Below are positions 8,158 through 16,631 of a DNA stretch of 64,000 nt, in pieces. The DNA is taken from contig CAVTIX010000028.1 of the NCBI GenBank assembly GCA_963734725.1, positions 124,001-188,000 of the forward strand, given 5' to 3'. The notes beneath the pieces are model-generated. The model did no database searches. It was not told the origin of the DNA and saw nothing but the letters and a program-made list of their open reading frames with translations. The stretch's first letter is position 1, and every line of letters starts with the position of its first letter. This stretch comes from DASXKD01 sp963734725 (GTDB lineage Bacteria > Actinomycetota > Actinomycetes > Streptosporangiales > Streptosporangiaceae). Made by a program: the position numbers and the translations under genes.

Positions 8158-9468
8158 TCAGGCCCCCGCTTGCTCCGCGATGAACGACGCCAGCGTGCCC
8201 AGCGTGGCCAGGGCGTCGAGGTTCAGGTCCGTGCCGGCCACGTCGATCCCGAACCGCCGCTGGACCTCGCGCAGCAACAGGGCGCCGGTCAGCGAGTCGA
8301 GGGACACCCCCGCACCGAACAGCGGCGCGTCGGCGGGAAGGCCGGCCAGCTCGTCCCGGCCGGTGATGCGCGCGAGTATCTGCCGCAGCTCGGCGGCGAT
8401 CGGCTCATCCGGCCCGCCCGGCGCGCGCAACCAGGACGGCAGCTCCGGCAGGGCCGTCCCGGCGCCCCGGCGGAACACCGCTCCGGCCCGCGTCGCGCCC
8501 GGTCCTGGCCCGGTCCCGGCCCGGAACCCGGCCCCGGTGAGCGCGACCCGCAGCGGCACGTTCCGCTCGTTCAGCACGCAGGAGACGGCGACCTCGCGCG
8601 CGCCTGCCGTGGCCGCGGACCGGACGAGCCAGGCGAGCAGCCCGCCGATGACCCCCCGCCCCATCGCCCGGCAGGACATCGCCAGCAGCCGTACGGTCCA
8701 GACGCCGTCGGCACCGTGACTGGTCACGCAGGCGCCCACGATGCCGTCGTCGCCGAAGGCGTCGCGGAGCCGCACGGCGACCACCTCGTGGTCGGGCGCG
8801 GCGATCCACGCCGCGAACTCCGTTTCTCCCGCGGCCTGCCCGGCCGAGTTGAACTGGCGGGTCCGCGCGGACAGCTCGTGCAGGCGGGGCGCGTCCTGCT
8901 GGCCGGCGGGCGCGATCGTCACCTGGGTGCCGGCCGAGGCCAGGAACTCCTCCCGGCTGCCGCCGAAGGCCCGCTCCGCCGCCTGCCGGCGGCGCCGCGC
9001 GGCATACATCTCCCCCCGCCTGCGGGCCTCGTCGGTCACCGCGGCCGCGCCGAACTCGGGCCAGCCAGCCGCCTCGGCCACTTCCTCCGGCGCGAGCACG
9101 AGCACGTCGGGCAGGGCGGCGCCGACCTCGGCGCGCTCGTAGGGGTCGTCGTCCACGAACGCGAGCGCGTCGGTGCCGATGGACAGGTCCGCGGCGATCC
9201 GGGCCAGCGCGTCGGACTTCGCGCCCCAGCCGCATTCCACGGCCGCGAACCGGGCGCCGGTCACCGTGGCGGCGTGCTCGGCGGCCTGCGGCGGGTTCTT
9301 GCTGGCGATCGCGTGCAGGATGCCGCGGGCGCCGAGGTCGGCCAGCGTGGCCGCCATCGCCTGGTTGGCGGCGGGCGGCGCGGCTGCCGACTCCAGGTAG
9401 ACCCCGTCGAGCAGGGTGTTGTCGATGTCCCAGACCACGCACTTGACCAGCCGCGGCGGGGTCGCCAC
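8158..9468 (-). CDS. FkbH-like HAD protein fused to a C-terminal acyl carrier protein
   Basis: About 436 residues. The N-terminal HAD domain has the DxDxT motif in VWDIDNTLLDG and FVDDDPYERAEV. The middle is the acetyltransferase-like part of FkbH proteins (RTRQFNSAG, then NERNVPLRVALTGAGF). The last 80 residues are a carrier protein with the phosphopantetheine serine in GVSLDSLTG. FkbH enzymes load a glyceryl unit from 1,3-bisphosphoglycerate onto an ACP for methoxymalonyl-type extender units; here the ACP is covalently attached. GTG 9468 follows GGGAGG by 5 nt. The frame is open to 9678 through a repeat element. No polyketide synthase is in the window, so the pathway is unknown. Confidence 0.85.
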   Translation of the reverse strand: MATPPRLVKCVVWDIDNTLLDGVYLESAAAPPAANQAMAATLADLGARGILHAIASKNPPQAAEHAATVTGARFAAVECGWGAKSDALARIAADLSIGTDALAFVDDDPYERAEVGAALPDVLVLAPEEVAEAAGWPEFGAAAVTDEARRRGEMYAARRRRQAAERAFGGSREEFLASAGTQVTIAPAGQQDAPRLHELSARTRQFNSAGQAAGETEFAAWIAAPDHEVVAVRLRDAFGDDGIVGACVTSHGADGVWTVRLLAMSCRAMGRGVIGGLLAWLVRSAATAGAREVAVSCVLNERNVPLRVALTGAGFRAGTGPGPGATRAGAVFRRGAGTALPELPSWLRAPGGPDEPIAAELRQILARITGRDELAGLPADAPLFGAGVSLDSLTGALLLREVQRRFGIDVAGTDLNLDALATLGTLASFIAEQAGA

Positions 9469-9472
9469 GTCG

Positions 9473-9662
9473 GCCTCCCTCGCGGGACGTCGTGCCGGAG
9501 GCGCGCCAGGCAGCGGTGCGTTTGGTCGTGCCCGAGGCGCGCCAGATTGCGGCGCGGGAGACGTGTCGGGGGTTCCGGGGGTGTCCCCCGGGCAAGCAGA
9601 ATCTCGGCGCGGGGACATCGCGGAACCATGGCCCCGCGGCGTCCGGCCCGGCGGCTGCGGCG
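9473..9662 (-). repeat. dispersed repeat, copy 1 (ends at the FkbH ribosome site)
   Basis: Read on the minus strand it starts with CGCCGCAGCCGCCGGGCCG, passes a CCGGGGG-ACA-CCCCCGG hairpin, then two tandem units of about 37 nt each containing GCGCGCCTC(C/G)GGCACGAC, and ends in GCGAGGGAGGC, the ribosome site of the FkbH gene. Positions 9473-9510 are identical over 38 nt to 26237-26274 in front of ccdA. A shorter related copy lies at 35725-35872. Confidence 0.85.
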
Positions 9663-9674
9663 CGGTGGCGTGGG

Positions 9675-10175
9675 TCACTGGCCCGCCCCCCCGCCTGGCT
9701 CACCTGGGCGCCATTCCATCGTGAGGTGCGTGGCCTCGAAGCCGAACTTCCGGTACAGCGCCCGCATGCCCAGGTTGCGAGCGTGGGTCTTGCCGGTCAG
9801 GTGGGTGTACCCGGCCTCGTCGGCGGCCCGCAGCACCGCGGCCATGAGCAGTTCCGCGGCCTGGGCGCGGCCGGGGATGTCCGCGGTGGCCAGGGACCGG
9901 AAGTTGCCGTACCGGGCGCCGGTCAGCGAGTTGGTGCGCCCCGACAGCCAGGCCCAGCCCACCGCCGCCTCGGCGTCCCGCTCGGTCACCGCGACCAGGG
10001 TCACCTCCCCCGGCTTGCCCAGCGCCGCGGCGACTCGCTTGCGGTGCAGCGCCGGATCCTCGATCGCCTCGGCGCCGAACGACACCCGCGCGATCTCGAT
10101 CTCGAATCCGGCGATGACGTCCAGGTCGCCCTCGCGGGCGGGACGGATCAGGAACCCGGCGGGGCCGTCGGTCAT
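9675..10175 (-). CDS. GNAT acetyltransferase coupled to bpsA
   Basis: A single-domain GNAT protein of about 166 residues. The start IRPAREGDLDVIAGFE and the C-terminal NLGMRALYRKFGFEATHLTMEW are typical of the fold; between them is a weak acetyl-CoA binding segment (DIPGRAQAAELLM). ATG 10175 overlaps the bpsA stop as ATGA (10172-10175), so it should be translated with bpsA. That coupling makes a polyamine or polyamine-related substrate reasonable, but the sequence alone does not show the substrate. A GTG frame overlapping its stop (GTGA at 9675-9678) leads into the repeat ahead of the FkbH gene. Confidence 0.83.
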   Translation of the reverse strand: MTDGPAGFLIRPAREGDLDVIAGFEIEIARVSFGAEAIEDPALHRKRVAAALGKPGEVTLVAVTERDAEAAVGWAWLSGRTNSLTGARYGNFRSLATADIPGRAQAAELLMAAVLRAADEAGYTHLTGKTHARNLGMRALYRKFGFEATHLTMEWRPGEPGGGAGQ

Positions 10176-11368
10176 GGCCTGCCCGCACCCGGCCCGGCGC
10201 GCAACGGCTGCGGGCGCAGCACGGCGCCGCCGCAGGCGGGGCAGCCCGCCGCCTTCAGCTCGGCGATCTGCGCCCAGCGCGCGCCGGGGCCGACCTGGTG
10301 CACCGCCCCGCAGGACGCGCACCGGTAGGGCCGGGTGGCGGCCGCGCGGGTCTGCGCCGAATACAGCGGGCCGTCGTAGCGCCCGGTCACCACGGGCCGG
10401 CCGTCCTCCGTGCTGCGCAGGTGGTAGAGGTGGCTGGTGCCCGCCAGGATGCCGGCCCCGGTGTAGGAGTTGAAGCCTGGTGTCAGCGAGCGGATGGCGA
10501 GGCCCATGTCCGCCATCAGCCGCTGGACTTGCACGGTTTCCGCGGGGCGGCGCGGGCCGAAGGAGAAGAACACGTGCCCGCCGGCGCCGGGGGCGAGGCC
10601 CGAGACCGCACGGGACAAGAACAGCTCAGCGCCGGCCACGGTGTACGGCGGATCGGTGCAGGCCACGTCGAACCCTGCGAGCAGCGCGCCGGGCAGCGGG
10701 TCACGGAGGTCATGCTCGATCACCTCGGCCGCGAAGCCCGGCGCGGCCAGTTCGCGGCGCAGATAACCGAGCAGGTCGGGGTCGCTGTCGACCACTGTGA
10801 CCCGGCGCGGGCGGGCGGCGGCGCCGGCGTGCCCGGCGAACACCGCCAGCGCCACGCTGACCAGGTCATCGTCACCCAGCAGCAGGATCCGCTGCCCGGC
10901 CAGCGCGCCTGCCTCGTGCATCGCCAGCACCCGGCGCAGCTTGGTGTCCGGCGTGCAGTGGGTCTGGTCCAGCTCCAGCTTGGCCGCGGGCACGCCCAGC
11001 GCGGCGCGCTCGAGCATCCCGGTCAGCGCCGCGGCCGGCTCCGGGACGACGAGGCCCAGGCCGCCGCAGCACGGGCACTGGCCGGTGAGCGCGGCCTGCC
11101 CGGCCCCGGGCGACTCCTGCCCGGTCAGGCTGGCGCGCCCCGCGGGGGTCAGCCGCACCGGCCTGGCCCGGTCCACCACGCCGCGCTTGCGCAGCTCATT
11201 GCAGATGGCGGCGATGATCGGGACCGGCAGCTCGGCCCGGCGGCTGATTTCGCGCGCCGGCACCGGCTCATGCCGCGCGATGACCCGGAGGACGTCGGCA
11301 ACGCCGGCCGGCCCTTCCGCCAGCCCGACCGCGGCGGCGACCTCGGCGGCGACTGCGTCAACGTCCAT
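10172..11368 (-). CDS. bpsA: branched-chain polyamine synthase, BpsA family
   Basis: About 398 residues. The order of parts matches BpsA: an N-terminal winged helix (about 20-80), a CPCCGG segment, then a Rossmann aminopropyltransferase core with the two family motifs GDDDLVSVA and DPPYT. The C-terminus adds a zinc ribbon (CASCG, CPACGG). BpsA transfers aminopropyl groups from decarboxylated AdoMet to the central nitrogen of spermidine, giving N4-aminopropyl and N4-bis(aminopropyl)spermidine; it is best known from thermophiles. speD, the source of the donor, is divergent 55 bp away. ATG 11368 has no ribosome site of its own and lies inside a short leader frame (11358-11405). ATG 11422 is an alternative start in the same frame. 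Confidence 0.82.
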   Translation of the reverse strand: MDVDAVAAEVAAAVGLAEGPAGVADVLRVIARHEPVPAREISRRAELPVPIIAAICNELRKRGVVDRARPVRLTPAGRASLTGQESPGAGQAALTGQCPCCGGLGLVVPEPAAALTGMLERAALGVPAAKLELDQTHCTPDTKLRRVLAMHEAGALAGQRILLLGDDDLVSVALAVFAGHAGAAARPRRVTVVDSDPDLLGYLRRELAAPGFAAEVIEHDLRDPLPGALLAGFDVACTDPPYTVAGAELFLSRAVSGLAPGAGGHVFFSFGPRRPAETVQVQRLMADMGLAIRSLTPGFNSYTGAGILAGTSHLYHLRSTEDGRPVVTGRYDGPLYSAQTRAAATRPYRCASCGAVHQVGPGARWAQIAELKAAGCPACGGAVLRPQPLRAGPGAGRP

Positions 11369-11405
11369 TGCGGGGATGTCGTGATCTCTGTGACTGACGG
11401 GCCAT
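11358..11405 (-). CDS. possible 15-codon upstream ORF overlapping the bpsA start
   Basis: ATG at 11405 has an ideal ribosome site, AGGGAGG with 7-nt spacing. It opens a 15-residue frame, MARQSQRSRHPRNGR, ending in TGA at 11360-11358. The proposed bpsA ATG (11368-11366) lies inside it in another frame and lacks an SD. Translation of this Arg-rich peptide could bring ribosomes to bpsA by reinitiation. Expression is not shown; the same SD would also fall just inside the gene if bpsA started at 11422. Confidence 0.35.
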   Translation of the reverse strand: MARQSQRSRHPRNGR

Positions 11406-11409
11406 CGGG

Positions 11410-11415
11410 TATCCT
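11410..11415 (+). promoter_or_regulatory. -10 element for a leaderless speD start
   Basis: TATCCT ends 8 nt before the speD ATG (11424) and no Shine-Dalgarno sequence precedes that ATG. This is the arrangement of actinobacterial leaderless transcripts. No clear -35 is visible. Confidence 0.4.
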
Positions 11416-11423
11416 CCCTCATC

Positions 11424-11846
11424 ATGCCAGGAAAGCTTGCGCCGGGCCGGCTCCCCGTCTCCCCTTCATCGTCTGCAGCGGCCCCGCTCGTGCCCAAGCA
11501 GCTCTGGACAGTGGACGCCTCGCTGACCCCGGGCTCTCCGGTGTCCGACATCGGGGAACTGTCCGCCGCCGCGGCGGACGCGGTCCGGGCGGGCGGCGGC
11601 ACGGTGCTCGACGCCAGCCATGTGATCTTCCCCAATGGGGCGGTCACGCTGGTGCTGATCCTGGCCGAGTCGCACCTGGCGATCCACACCTGGCCGGAGG
11701 AAGACCTGATCGCGGTGGACCTGTTCAGCTGCGGGTCGATCGCCGCCGAGCGGGTCGCGGGCGAGCTCATCGCGGCACTGCAACTGGCCGACGCCCGGGT
11801 GCAGCGGATGGAGCGCGGCGCGGTCCGCCGCTGGCCAGGCCGCTAG
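11424..11846 (+). CDS. speD: S-adenosylmethionine decarboxylase proenzyme
   Basis: A 140-residue prokaryotic-type AdoMet decarboxylase. The autocleavage site is E82-S83 in AESHLAIHTWPEE, which yields the pyruvoyl group from S83; H88 and C103 (DLFSCG) complete the active site. It makes decarboxylated AdoMet, the aminopropyl donor for BpsA encoded divergently. The first 20 or so residues are longer than usual, and GTG 11490 is an alternative start close to KQLWTV. Its TAG stop shares the palindrome CTAG (11843-11846) with the stop of the convergent egtD. Confidence 0.9.
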   Translation: MPGKLAPGRLPVSPSSSAAAPLVPKQLWTVDASLTPGSPVSDIGELSAAAADAVRAGGGTVLDASHVIFPNGAVTLVLILAESHLAIHTWPEEDLIAVDLFSCGSIAAERVAGELIAALQLADARVQRMERGAVRRWPGR

Positions 11847-12811
11847 GCCGGCACCGAAAGGGACAGGCCGAACCTGCCCTGGTCATCGGTCCACCATCCG
11901 GTCATGGTGAACCCGGCGGCAGCCAGTTCCGTGGCCACCCTGGCCTGGCGGAACTTCGCCGACACCTCGGTCCGCATCTCCTCGCCCTCGGCGAACGGCG
12001 CCACGAGGTCGATGGCCGGCACGGTCACCACCTGCTCCTGCAGGGAGCGGAGCCGCATCTCGATCCATTCCTGGCGGTCATCCCAGAGCGCGACGTGCTC
12101 GAACGCGTCGGGGTCGAAGTCCGCGCCGAGCGCCGCGTTCAGCACCGACAAGATGTTCTTGTTGAACGCGGCGGTCACCCCGGCCGCGTCGTCGTAGGCG
12201 GCAACCAGCACCGCCGGGTCCTTGACCAGGTCGGTGCCGAGCAGGAACGCGTCCCCCGGGCGCAGCCGGGAGCGTAGCGAGGCGAGGAACACCGCCCGCT
12301 GGCTAGGCAGCAGGTTGCCGATGGTCCCGCCGAGGAACACCACGAGCCGGGACCCGCTGGCCGACGGCAGGCCCAGGTGCTCTTCGAAGTCGGACACGAC
12401 GGCGGTGACCGCCAGGCCGGGGTATTCCCCGTCAACCCGGCGTGCGGCCTCGATCAGCGCCGCCTCGCTGACGTCCACCGGGACGAAGCTGGCCAGCGTG
12501 CCCTCGGCGGCCATCGCGTCGAGCAGCAAGCTGGTCTTGTCGGCCGCGCCGGCGCCGAGCTCCACTAGGGTCTGCGCCCGGGTGGCGGCGGCGATCTGCC
12601 CTGCGGCGGCGCGCAGGATGGACCGCTCGGCCCGGGTCGGGTAGTACTCGTCCAGGTGGGTGATCTTCTCGAACAGCTCGCTGCCCCGCTCGTCGTAAAA
12701 CCACTTCGGCGGGAGCACCTTCGGGCTGGCTGACAGGCCCGCCCTGGCGTCTGCCCGCAGCGCCTCGGCAAGGAAGCCGTCGGGCAGGCAGCGTTCGACG
12801 CGGACGGTCAT
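11843..12811 (-). CDS. egtD: L-histidine N-alpha-methyltransferase EgtD
   Basis: A complete 322-residue SAM-dependent enzyme that trimethylates histidine to hercynine, the first ergothioneine intermediate. The family start PPKWFYDERGSELFE, the SAM loop LVELGAGAADKTSLLL, VFLGGTIGN and the C-terminal TEVSAKF region are all present. ATG 12811 has GGAGG 7 nt upstream. It is the last gene of the egtA-B-C-D series and ends 4 bp into the convergent speD stop. Confidence 0.94.
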   Translation of the reverse strand: MTVRVERCLPDGFLAEALRADARAGLSASPKVLPPKWFYDERGSELFEKITHLDEYYPTRAERSILRAAAGQIAAATRAQTLVELGAGAADKTSLLLDAMAAEGTLASFVPVDVSEAALIEAARRVDGEYPGLAVTAVVSDFEEHLGLPSASGSRLVVFLGGTIGNLLPSQRAVFLASLRSRLRPGDAFLLGTDLVKDPAVLVAAYDDAAGVTAAFNKNILSVLNAALGADFDPDAFEHVALWDDRQEWIEMRLRSLQEQVVTVPAIDLVAPFAEGEEMRTEVSAKFRQARVATELAAAGFTMTGWWTDDQGRFGLSLSVPA

Positions 12812-12906
12812 TTATGTGCCTCCCCCAGCGTCCTCGCGGCGTTCGGCCCGGCGCCTGAGGCATGAGTCATCGGATGATCGTCCCTTCCTGTCAGTGGGCG
12901 GTCGTT

Positions 12907-13672
12907 TCAGTGGGTGGTCGTTCTTGCTGGCACGGGCAGGGGGCAGACCTCCACCCCGCTGGGAGTCGCGGTCAGCACGCGCTGGTCGCTCACCTGGGTC
13001 CACCCGGGTTCGTCGTCCCCCGGCTCCGAGGCGACCACCACGCTGGCCTCGCTCAGCCGGTAGCAGAGGGTGTCGCCGGCCGTGGTGGCGGCGATCACCT
13101 CGCCGTTGCTGAGCAGGAAGTTGAAGCGCCCGCTGACCTGGTGCTCGGCCAGGGCGCCGATGGCCTGGGCGAGGGCGTCCGCCGGGCCGGCTCCAGCGCG
13201 GAGCCGGCTCGACACCAGGGCCCACGCGAGCGCCGAGTCGCACCGCGCTTCCAGCGCGAGCACATCAGCCGCGGGCAACGTCGCGGCGAGGGACTCGGCC
13301 GACCCTGGCCATCCGTTCATCCGGCCGTTGTGCGAGAACAGCCACGGGCCGGCCGCGTACGGCGCCGCGGCCGCCGCGCCTGCCTCGGTCCCCTCCGTCG
13401 CTGAGCGGACCGCCGCGAGCAGCGCCCGGGTGCGGGTGACCCTGGCCAGGTCGGCGAAGCCGGGGTCGGCCCAGATCGGGCCCGCCCGCCGGTACCTGGC
13501 CGGCGCCGGGTCCCCGTCCGCGTACCAGCCGACGCCGAACCCGTCGAACGTTCATGGTCCCGTGGCGCTGGCGGCGCGGCGCCCACGCCTGGGTGCCCAG
13601 CCCGTGCGGCGGGTCGGTGAGCAGCGCCCGCAGCGTGGCAGGCGGCCCGAGGTAGGCCAGGTGGCGGCACAT
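12907..13672 (-). pseudogene. egtC: EgtC, ergothioneine gamma-glutamyl amidase, frameshifted
   Basis: A class II glutamine-amidotransferase-like protein that removes gamma-glutamate from the EgtB product. The start MCRHLAYLGPP, with nucleophile Cys2, lies at 13672, and the C-terminal half is in a second frame (FSHNGRMNGWPGSAESL onward). The frames meet in HGTMNV at 13547-13552. Removing one T of the TT at 13547-13548 restores VDGFGVGWYADGDP and a continuous protein of about 254 residues. The single-base insertion is either a real mutation or a sequencing error; the rest looks well conserved, which favours error or a very recent event. Confidence 0.8.
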
Positions 13673-13682
13673 GAGCCCGGCG

Positions 13683-15037
13683 TCACGCCCCCGCGGGTGA
13701 AGGGGGAATGGGGAGGTGGGCGGGGGGCGCGGCGTCGCGGGCCGTGCGAAGCCGGCGAAGATCTGCCGCCGGATCGGGTAGTCCCAGTTGCGGAACGTGC
13801 CACGGCAGGCGACCGGGGCGACACCGAACGCGCCACCGCGGAGCATCTTGTACTCGCTGCCGAAGAACACCTCGGAATACTCCCGGTAGGGCCACGCGGT
13901 GAAGCCGGGGTAGGGCAGGAAGTCGCTGGCGGTCCACTCCCACACGTCCCCGATGAGCTGGCGCACGCCCGCCGGGCTCACGCCCTGCGGGTAGCTGCCC
14001 GCGGGTGCGGGCTGCAGATGGCGCTGGCCCAGGTTCGCCCGGCCCGGCGTGGGGTCCTCGTCGCCCCACGGAAACCGGCGCGACCGGCCGGTGGCCGGGT
14101 CGTACCGCGCCGCCTTCTCCCACTCGGCCTCGGTCGGCAGCCGCCGGCCCGCCCACGCGGCGTACGCCTGCGCCTCGTACCAGCACACGTGCATCACCGG
14201 CTCGGCGGGCGGCACCGCCTCGGTGACGCCGAACCTGGTCCGCACCCAGCCGCTGCCCTCCCGCCGCCAGTACAGCGGGGCGGCCAGGCCCGCCTTCTGC
14301 CGGTGGCCCCAGCCCGCGGGGCGCCACCAGCGCGGGTCGTCGTAGCCGCCGTCGGCGATGAACTCGGCGTAGGCGGCGTTGGTCACCGGGGTGGTGTCAA
14401 GGTAGAACCCGGGCACGGTCACCTGGTGCGCCGGCCGCTCGTTATCCAGCGCCCACGGCTCGGTGGAGGTGCCCATGGTGAACGGCCCGCCGGGGATGAG
14501 CACCTCGCGCGGCAGCGACGCCGCGTCCGCGGGCGCCGCGGGCGGGGGCGGCGCGGTCAGCGCCGGGGCGCCCTTGCGCAGTTGGTGGGTGATGAGCATG
14601 GTCTCGTCGTGCTGCTGCTCGTGCTGGGCGATCATGCCGAACGCGAACGCCCCGGTGACCAGGCGGCTGCCGGTGAACGTGGCCGCCTCGATCAGGTCGA
14701 GCACCCGGCCACGGACCTCGTGAGCGTAGGCGCGCGCCTCGGCTGGCGGCAGCAGCGGCAGCGCAGGCCGTTCCGCCCGTGGGTGCTCGAACGCGTCGTA
14801 GAGCGGGTCAATCTCCGGGTGCATCGGCGTCCGCCCGCCCACTTCCCGCAGCAGCCAGAGTTCTTCCTGGTTGGCCACGTGCGCGAGGTCCCACACCAGC
14901 GGTGACATCAGCGGGGAGTGCTGGCGCACCAGGTCGCCGTCGCCGACGCTGCTGGTCAGCAACTCGGTGCGCTCGCGCGCGGCCACCAGGTTGCTGGCGA
15001 CCAGGTCCCGCAGTGCCTCGGCGCCGGTCGGTGTCAT
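13683..15037 (-). CDS. egtB: hercynine oxygenase EgtB (sulfoxide synthase), probable indel at the C-terminus
   Basis: A non-heme iron enzyme joining hercynine to gamma-glutamylcysteine. The N-terminal DinB-like part carries the iron ligands H53, H139 and H143 (DLAHVANQEE, HEQQHDET). The C-terminal FGE-sulfatase part includes IPGGPFTMGT, LPTEAEWEKAARY, VWEWTASDF and LRGGAF. After RRQIFAGF the frame as written continues without stop through the egtC start to 13265. Adding one base near 13748 instead gives FRTARDAAPPAHL and a stop at 13683, close to the usual EgtB end. I take that as the intended protein (about 451 residues). Confidence 0.85.
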
Positions 15038-15116
15038 GGACTGGTTCCTTCCGGGATAGGTGGGCTGACTCGGGTTTCATTGCCTTCCGGGACTGCACAC
15101 GGCAGGCTGCGACGTT

Positions 15117-16511
15117 TCATGAGCCTGCCGCCGCACGTGCCTCGTCGAGCCGGTCGTCGGCGGGACATCGGTACCGGGAGACGTACCGGTCGGCGAAGTC
15201 GGCGACCGCGTCCCGGACGGGTGCCGGGGCGCCAAGCCGGGCCAGCGCGGCGTCGGCGGCCTCGAAGCACTTCACGCTGACGTCGCCGATGAGCGGGTCG
15301 GTGGGGCCGTGCCGCGCCGCCCACTCCCAGGGGCTGCCGCAGTCCCAGCCCGTCCCGCCGCCGGCCCCGGCCTCGTCGCCGAAGTCCCCGCCGCAGGCGG
15401 TGCCCGCCTGATGCCAGAGGCCCTCCGCGGCGTCCATGGCCTGCTGGGAGGCGGCCTCGTCGTCGAGCAGCGCGGCGACCACGGCGGCGGGCACGATCCA
15501 CCCGTCGCCCGCCTGCGCGTCGATCACCCGGTACTCCAGGTGGCCGCGCGGGCGGACCGGCGGGAACAGGGTGGACAGGTGGTAGGACAGGTCTTCCTCG
15601 GTTGGCCGCCGCTCGCCGCCGCCGCGGAGCCAGTCGCGGAACGTCAGCCCGGCGGGCGCCGTCCACGGCTGGTCCCCCGGCCGGCGCACGCACATCACCT
15701 CGGCGGACAGCGCGTAGTCGATCCAGGCGGCGCGGGGGTCAGCGTCTGGCGGACGGGCGGGGCCGTTGCCCGCCTCGGGCACGGCGTTGCCGGGCGGCCG
15801 GGTGCGGCAGGGATCCAGCCGGGCCCAGATGGCCTGCCGGGTCAACTTCCACCCGGTCGGGCGGCCTTCCCGCAGCGGTGAGTTGGCGAAGGCGGCGACG
15901 AACACCGGCCCGAGCGCGTGCAGCAGGCGCCAGCGCCAGCCCACGCTGCCCGGGCCGGCGCCCAGCTCGCCCGCGTCCAGGCAGACCTGCACCGAGGCGG
16001 TGCTGCACATCATCAGCCGGCCCCACGGGCCGACCCGGTTGAAGAACTCCTCCATCGCCGCGTACCGGGGCACGTCGAGCACCCGGCGGGGCGACCGGAG
16101 CGGGTCGAGGCCCTCCCCGGTCAGGCACAGTCCAGCCGGGAGCACCGCCTGACGGAGGGTGCCGAGATCGCGGCGGGTGATGTCCACGCAGGGGCCGAGG
16201 CCATCCGCTGGCGCCGAGCTAATCTCAACCTGCCCGCCGGGCTCTGTGGTGAGGCGACCGCCACCAGGGAGCGCGCCAGGCGCGCCCAGCCCGGCGAGGG
16301 CGACGGCCACTCGCTGCTGGTCCACCGGCATACCGGGGTCACGGCCATCGCGGACCAGCCATTCCAGTTCGACCCCGACCTTGAGGGGCGGGCCGGTCTT
16401 GAAGCAGATCCCGTGGATGTGTTCTTCGGCGTCGCTCTCGGTCAGCGGTTCCCCGCCCGGCGCGTCCCCCGGTTCTAGCGGGCGCACGACATCAGGGCGG
16501 CTCCTCGTCAT
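15117..16511 (-). CDS. egtA: glutamate-cysteine ligase EgtA
   Basis: A complete 464-residue ligase of the EgtA/GshA-like family, making gamma-glutamylcysteine from glutamate, cysteine and ATP as the sulfur donor for EgtB. Visible features include VGVELEWLV (the family Glu motif), EPGGQVEISS, MMCSTASVQVCLD and HLEYRVIDAQ. It heads the minus-strand egtA-B-C-D cluster with about 80 bp to egtB. The C-S lyase gene egtE, needed for the last step, is not seen in the window and may be elsewhere or replaced by another PLP enzyme. Confidence 0.93.
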   Translation of the reverse strand: MTRSRPDVVRPLEPGDAPGGEPLTESDAEEHIHGICFKTGPPLKVGVELEWLVRDGRDPGMPVDQQRVAVALAGLGAPGALPGGGRLTTEPGGQVEISSAPADGLGPCVDITRRDLGTLRQAVLPAGLCLTGEGLDPLRSPRRVLDVPRYAAMEEFFNRVGPWGRLMMCSTASVQVCLDAGELGAGPGSVGWRWRLLHALGPVFVAAFANSPLREGRPTGWKLTRQAIWARLDPCRTRPPGNAVPEAGNGPARPPDADPRAAWIDYALSAEVMCVRRPGDQPWTAPAGLTFRDWLRGGGERRPTEEDLSYHLSTLFPPVRPRGHLEYRVIDAQAGDGWIVPAAVVAALLDDEAASQQAMDAAEGLWHQAGTACGGDFGDEAGAGGGTGWDCGSPWEWAARHGPTDPLIGDVSVKCFEAADAALARLGAPAPVRDAVADFADRYVSRYRCPADDRLDEARAAAGS

Positions 16512-16631
16512 GAGCGTGGCCCCGTCCGTCAGTCGATCACCGGATAGTCCTTAGCAACCTACTTGCCGCCACTGACATTCCCCGCTGCCGTACCCTGAGG
16601 CGCCGGGATGATGCTCTGCGGGGAGGAGACA

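Noticed and set aside
8158..9468. Polyketide biosynthetic gene cluster
   Set aside because: Only an FkbH-ACP and a PPTase are present; no ketosynthase, acyltransferase or adenylation domain lies within the window.
9473..9545. Tandem units considered as a CRISPR array
   Set aside because: There are only two units, no spacers of regular length and no cas genes.
13265..15037. A 590-residue EgtB-EgtC fusion protein
   Set aside because: Only the first 40 or so residues of EgtC are in frame, and the rest is nonsense. Repairing one base ends EgtB at 13683 just before the egtC start, so the fusion is an indel artefact.
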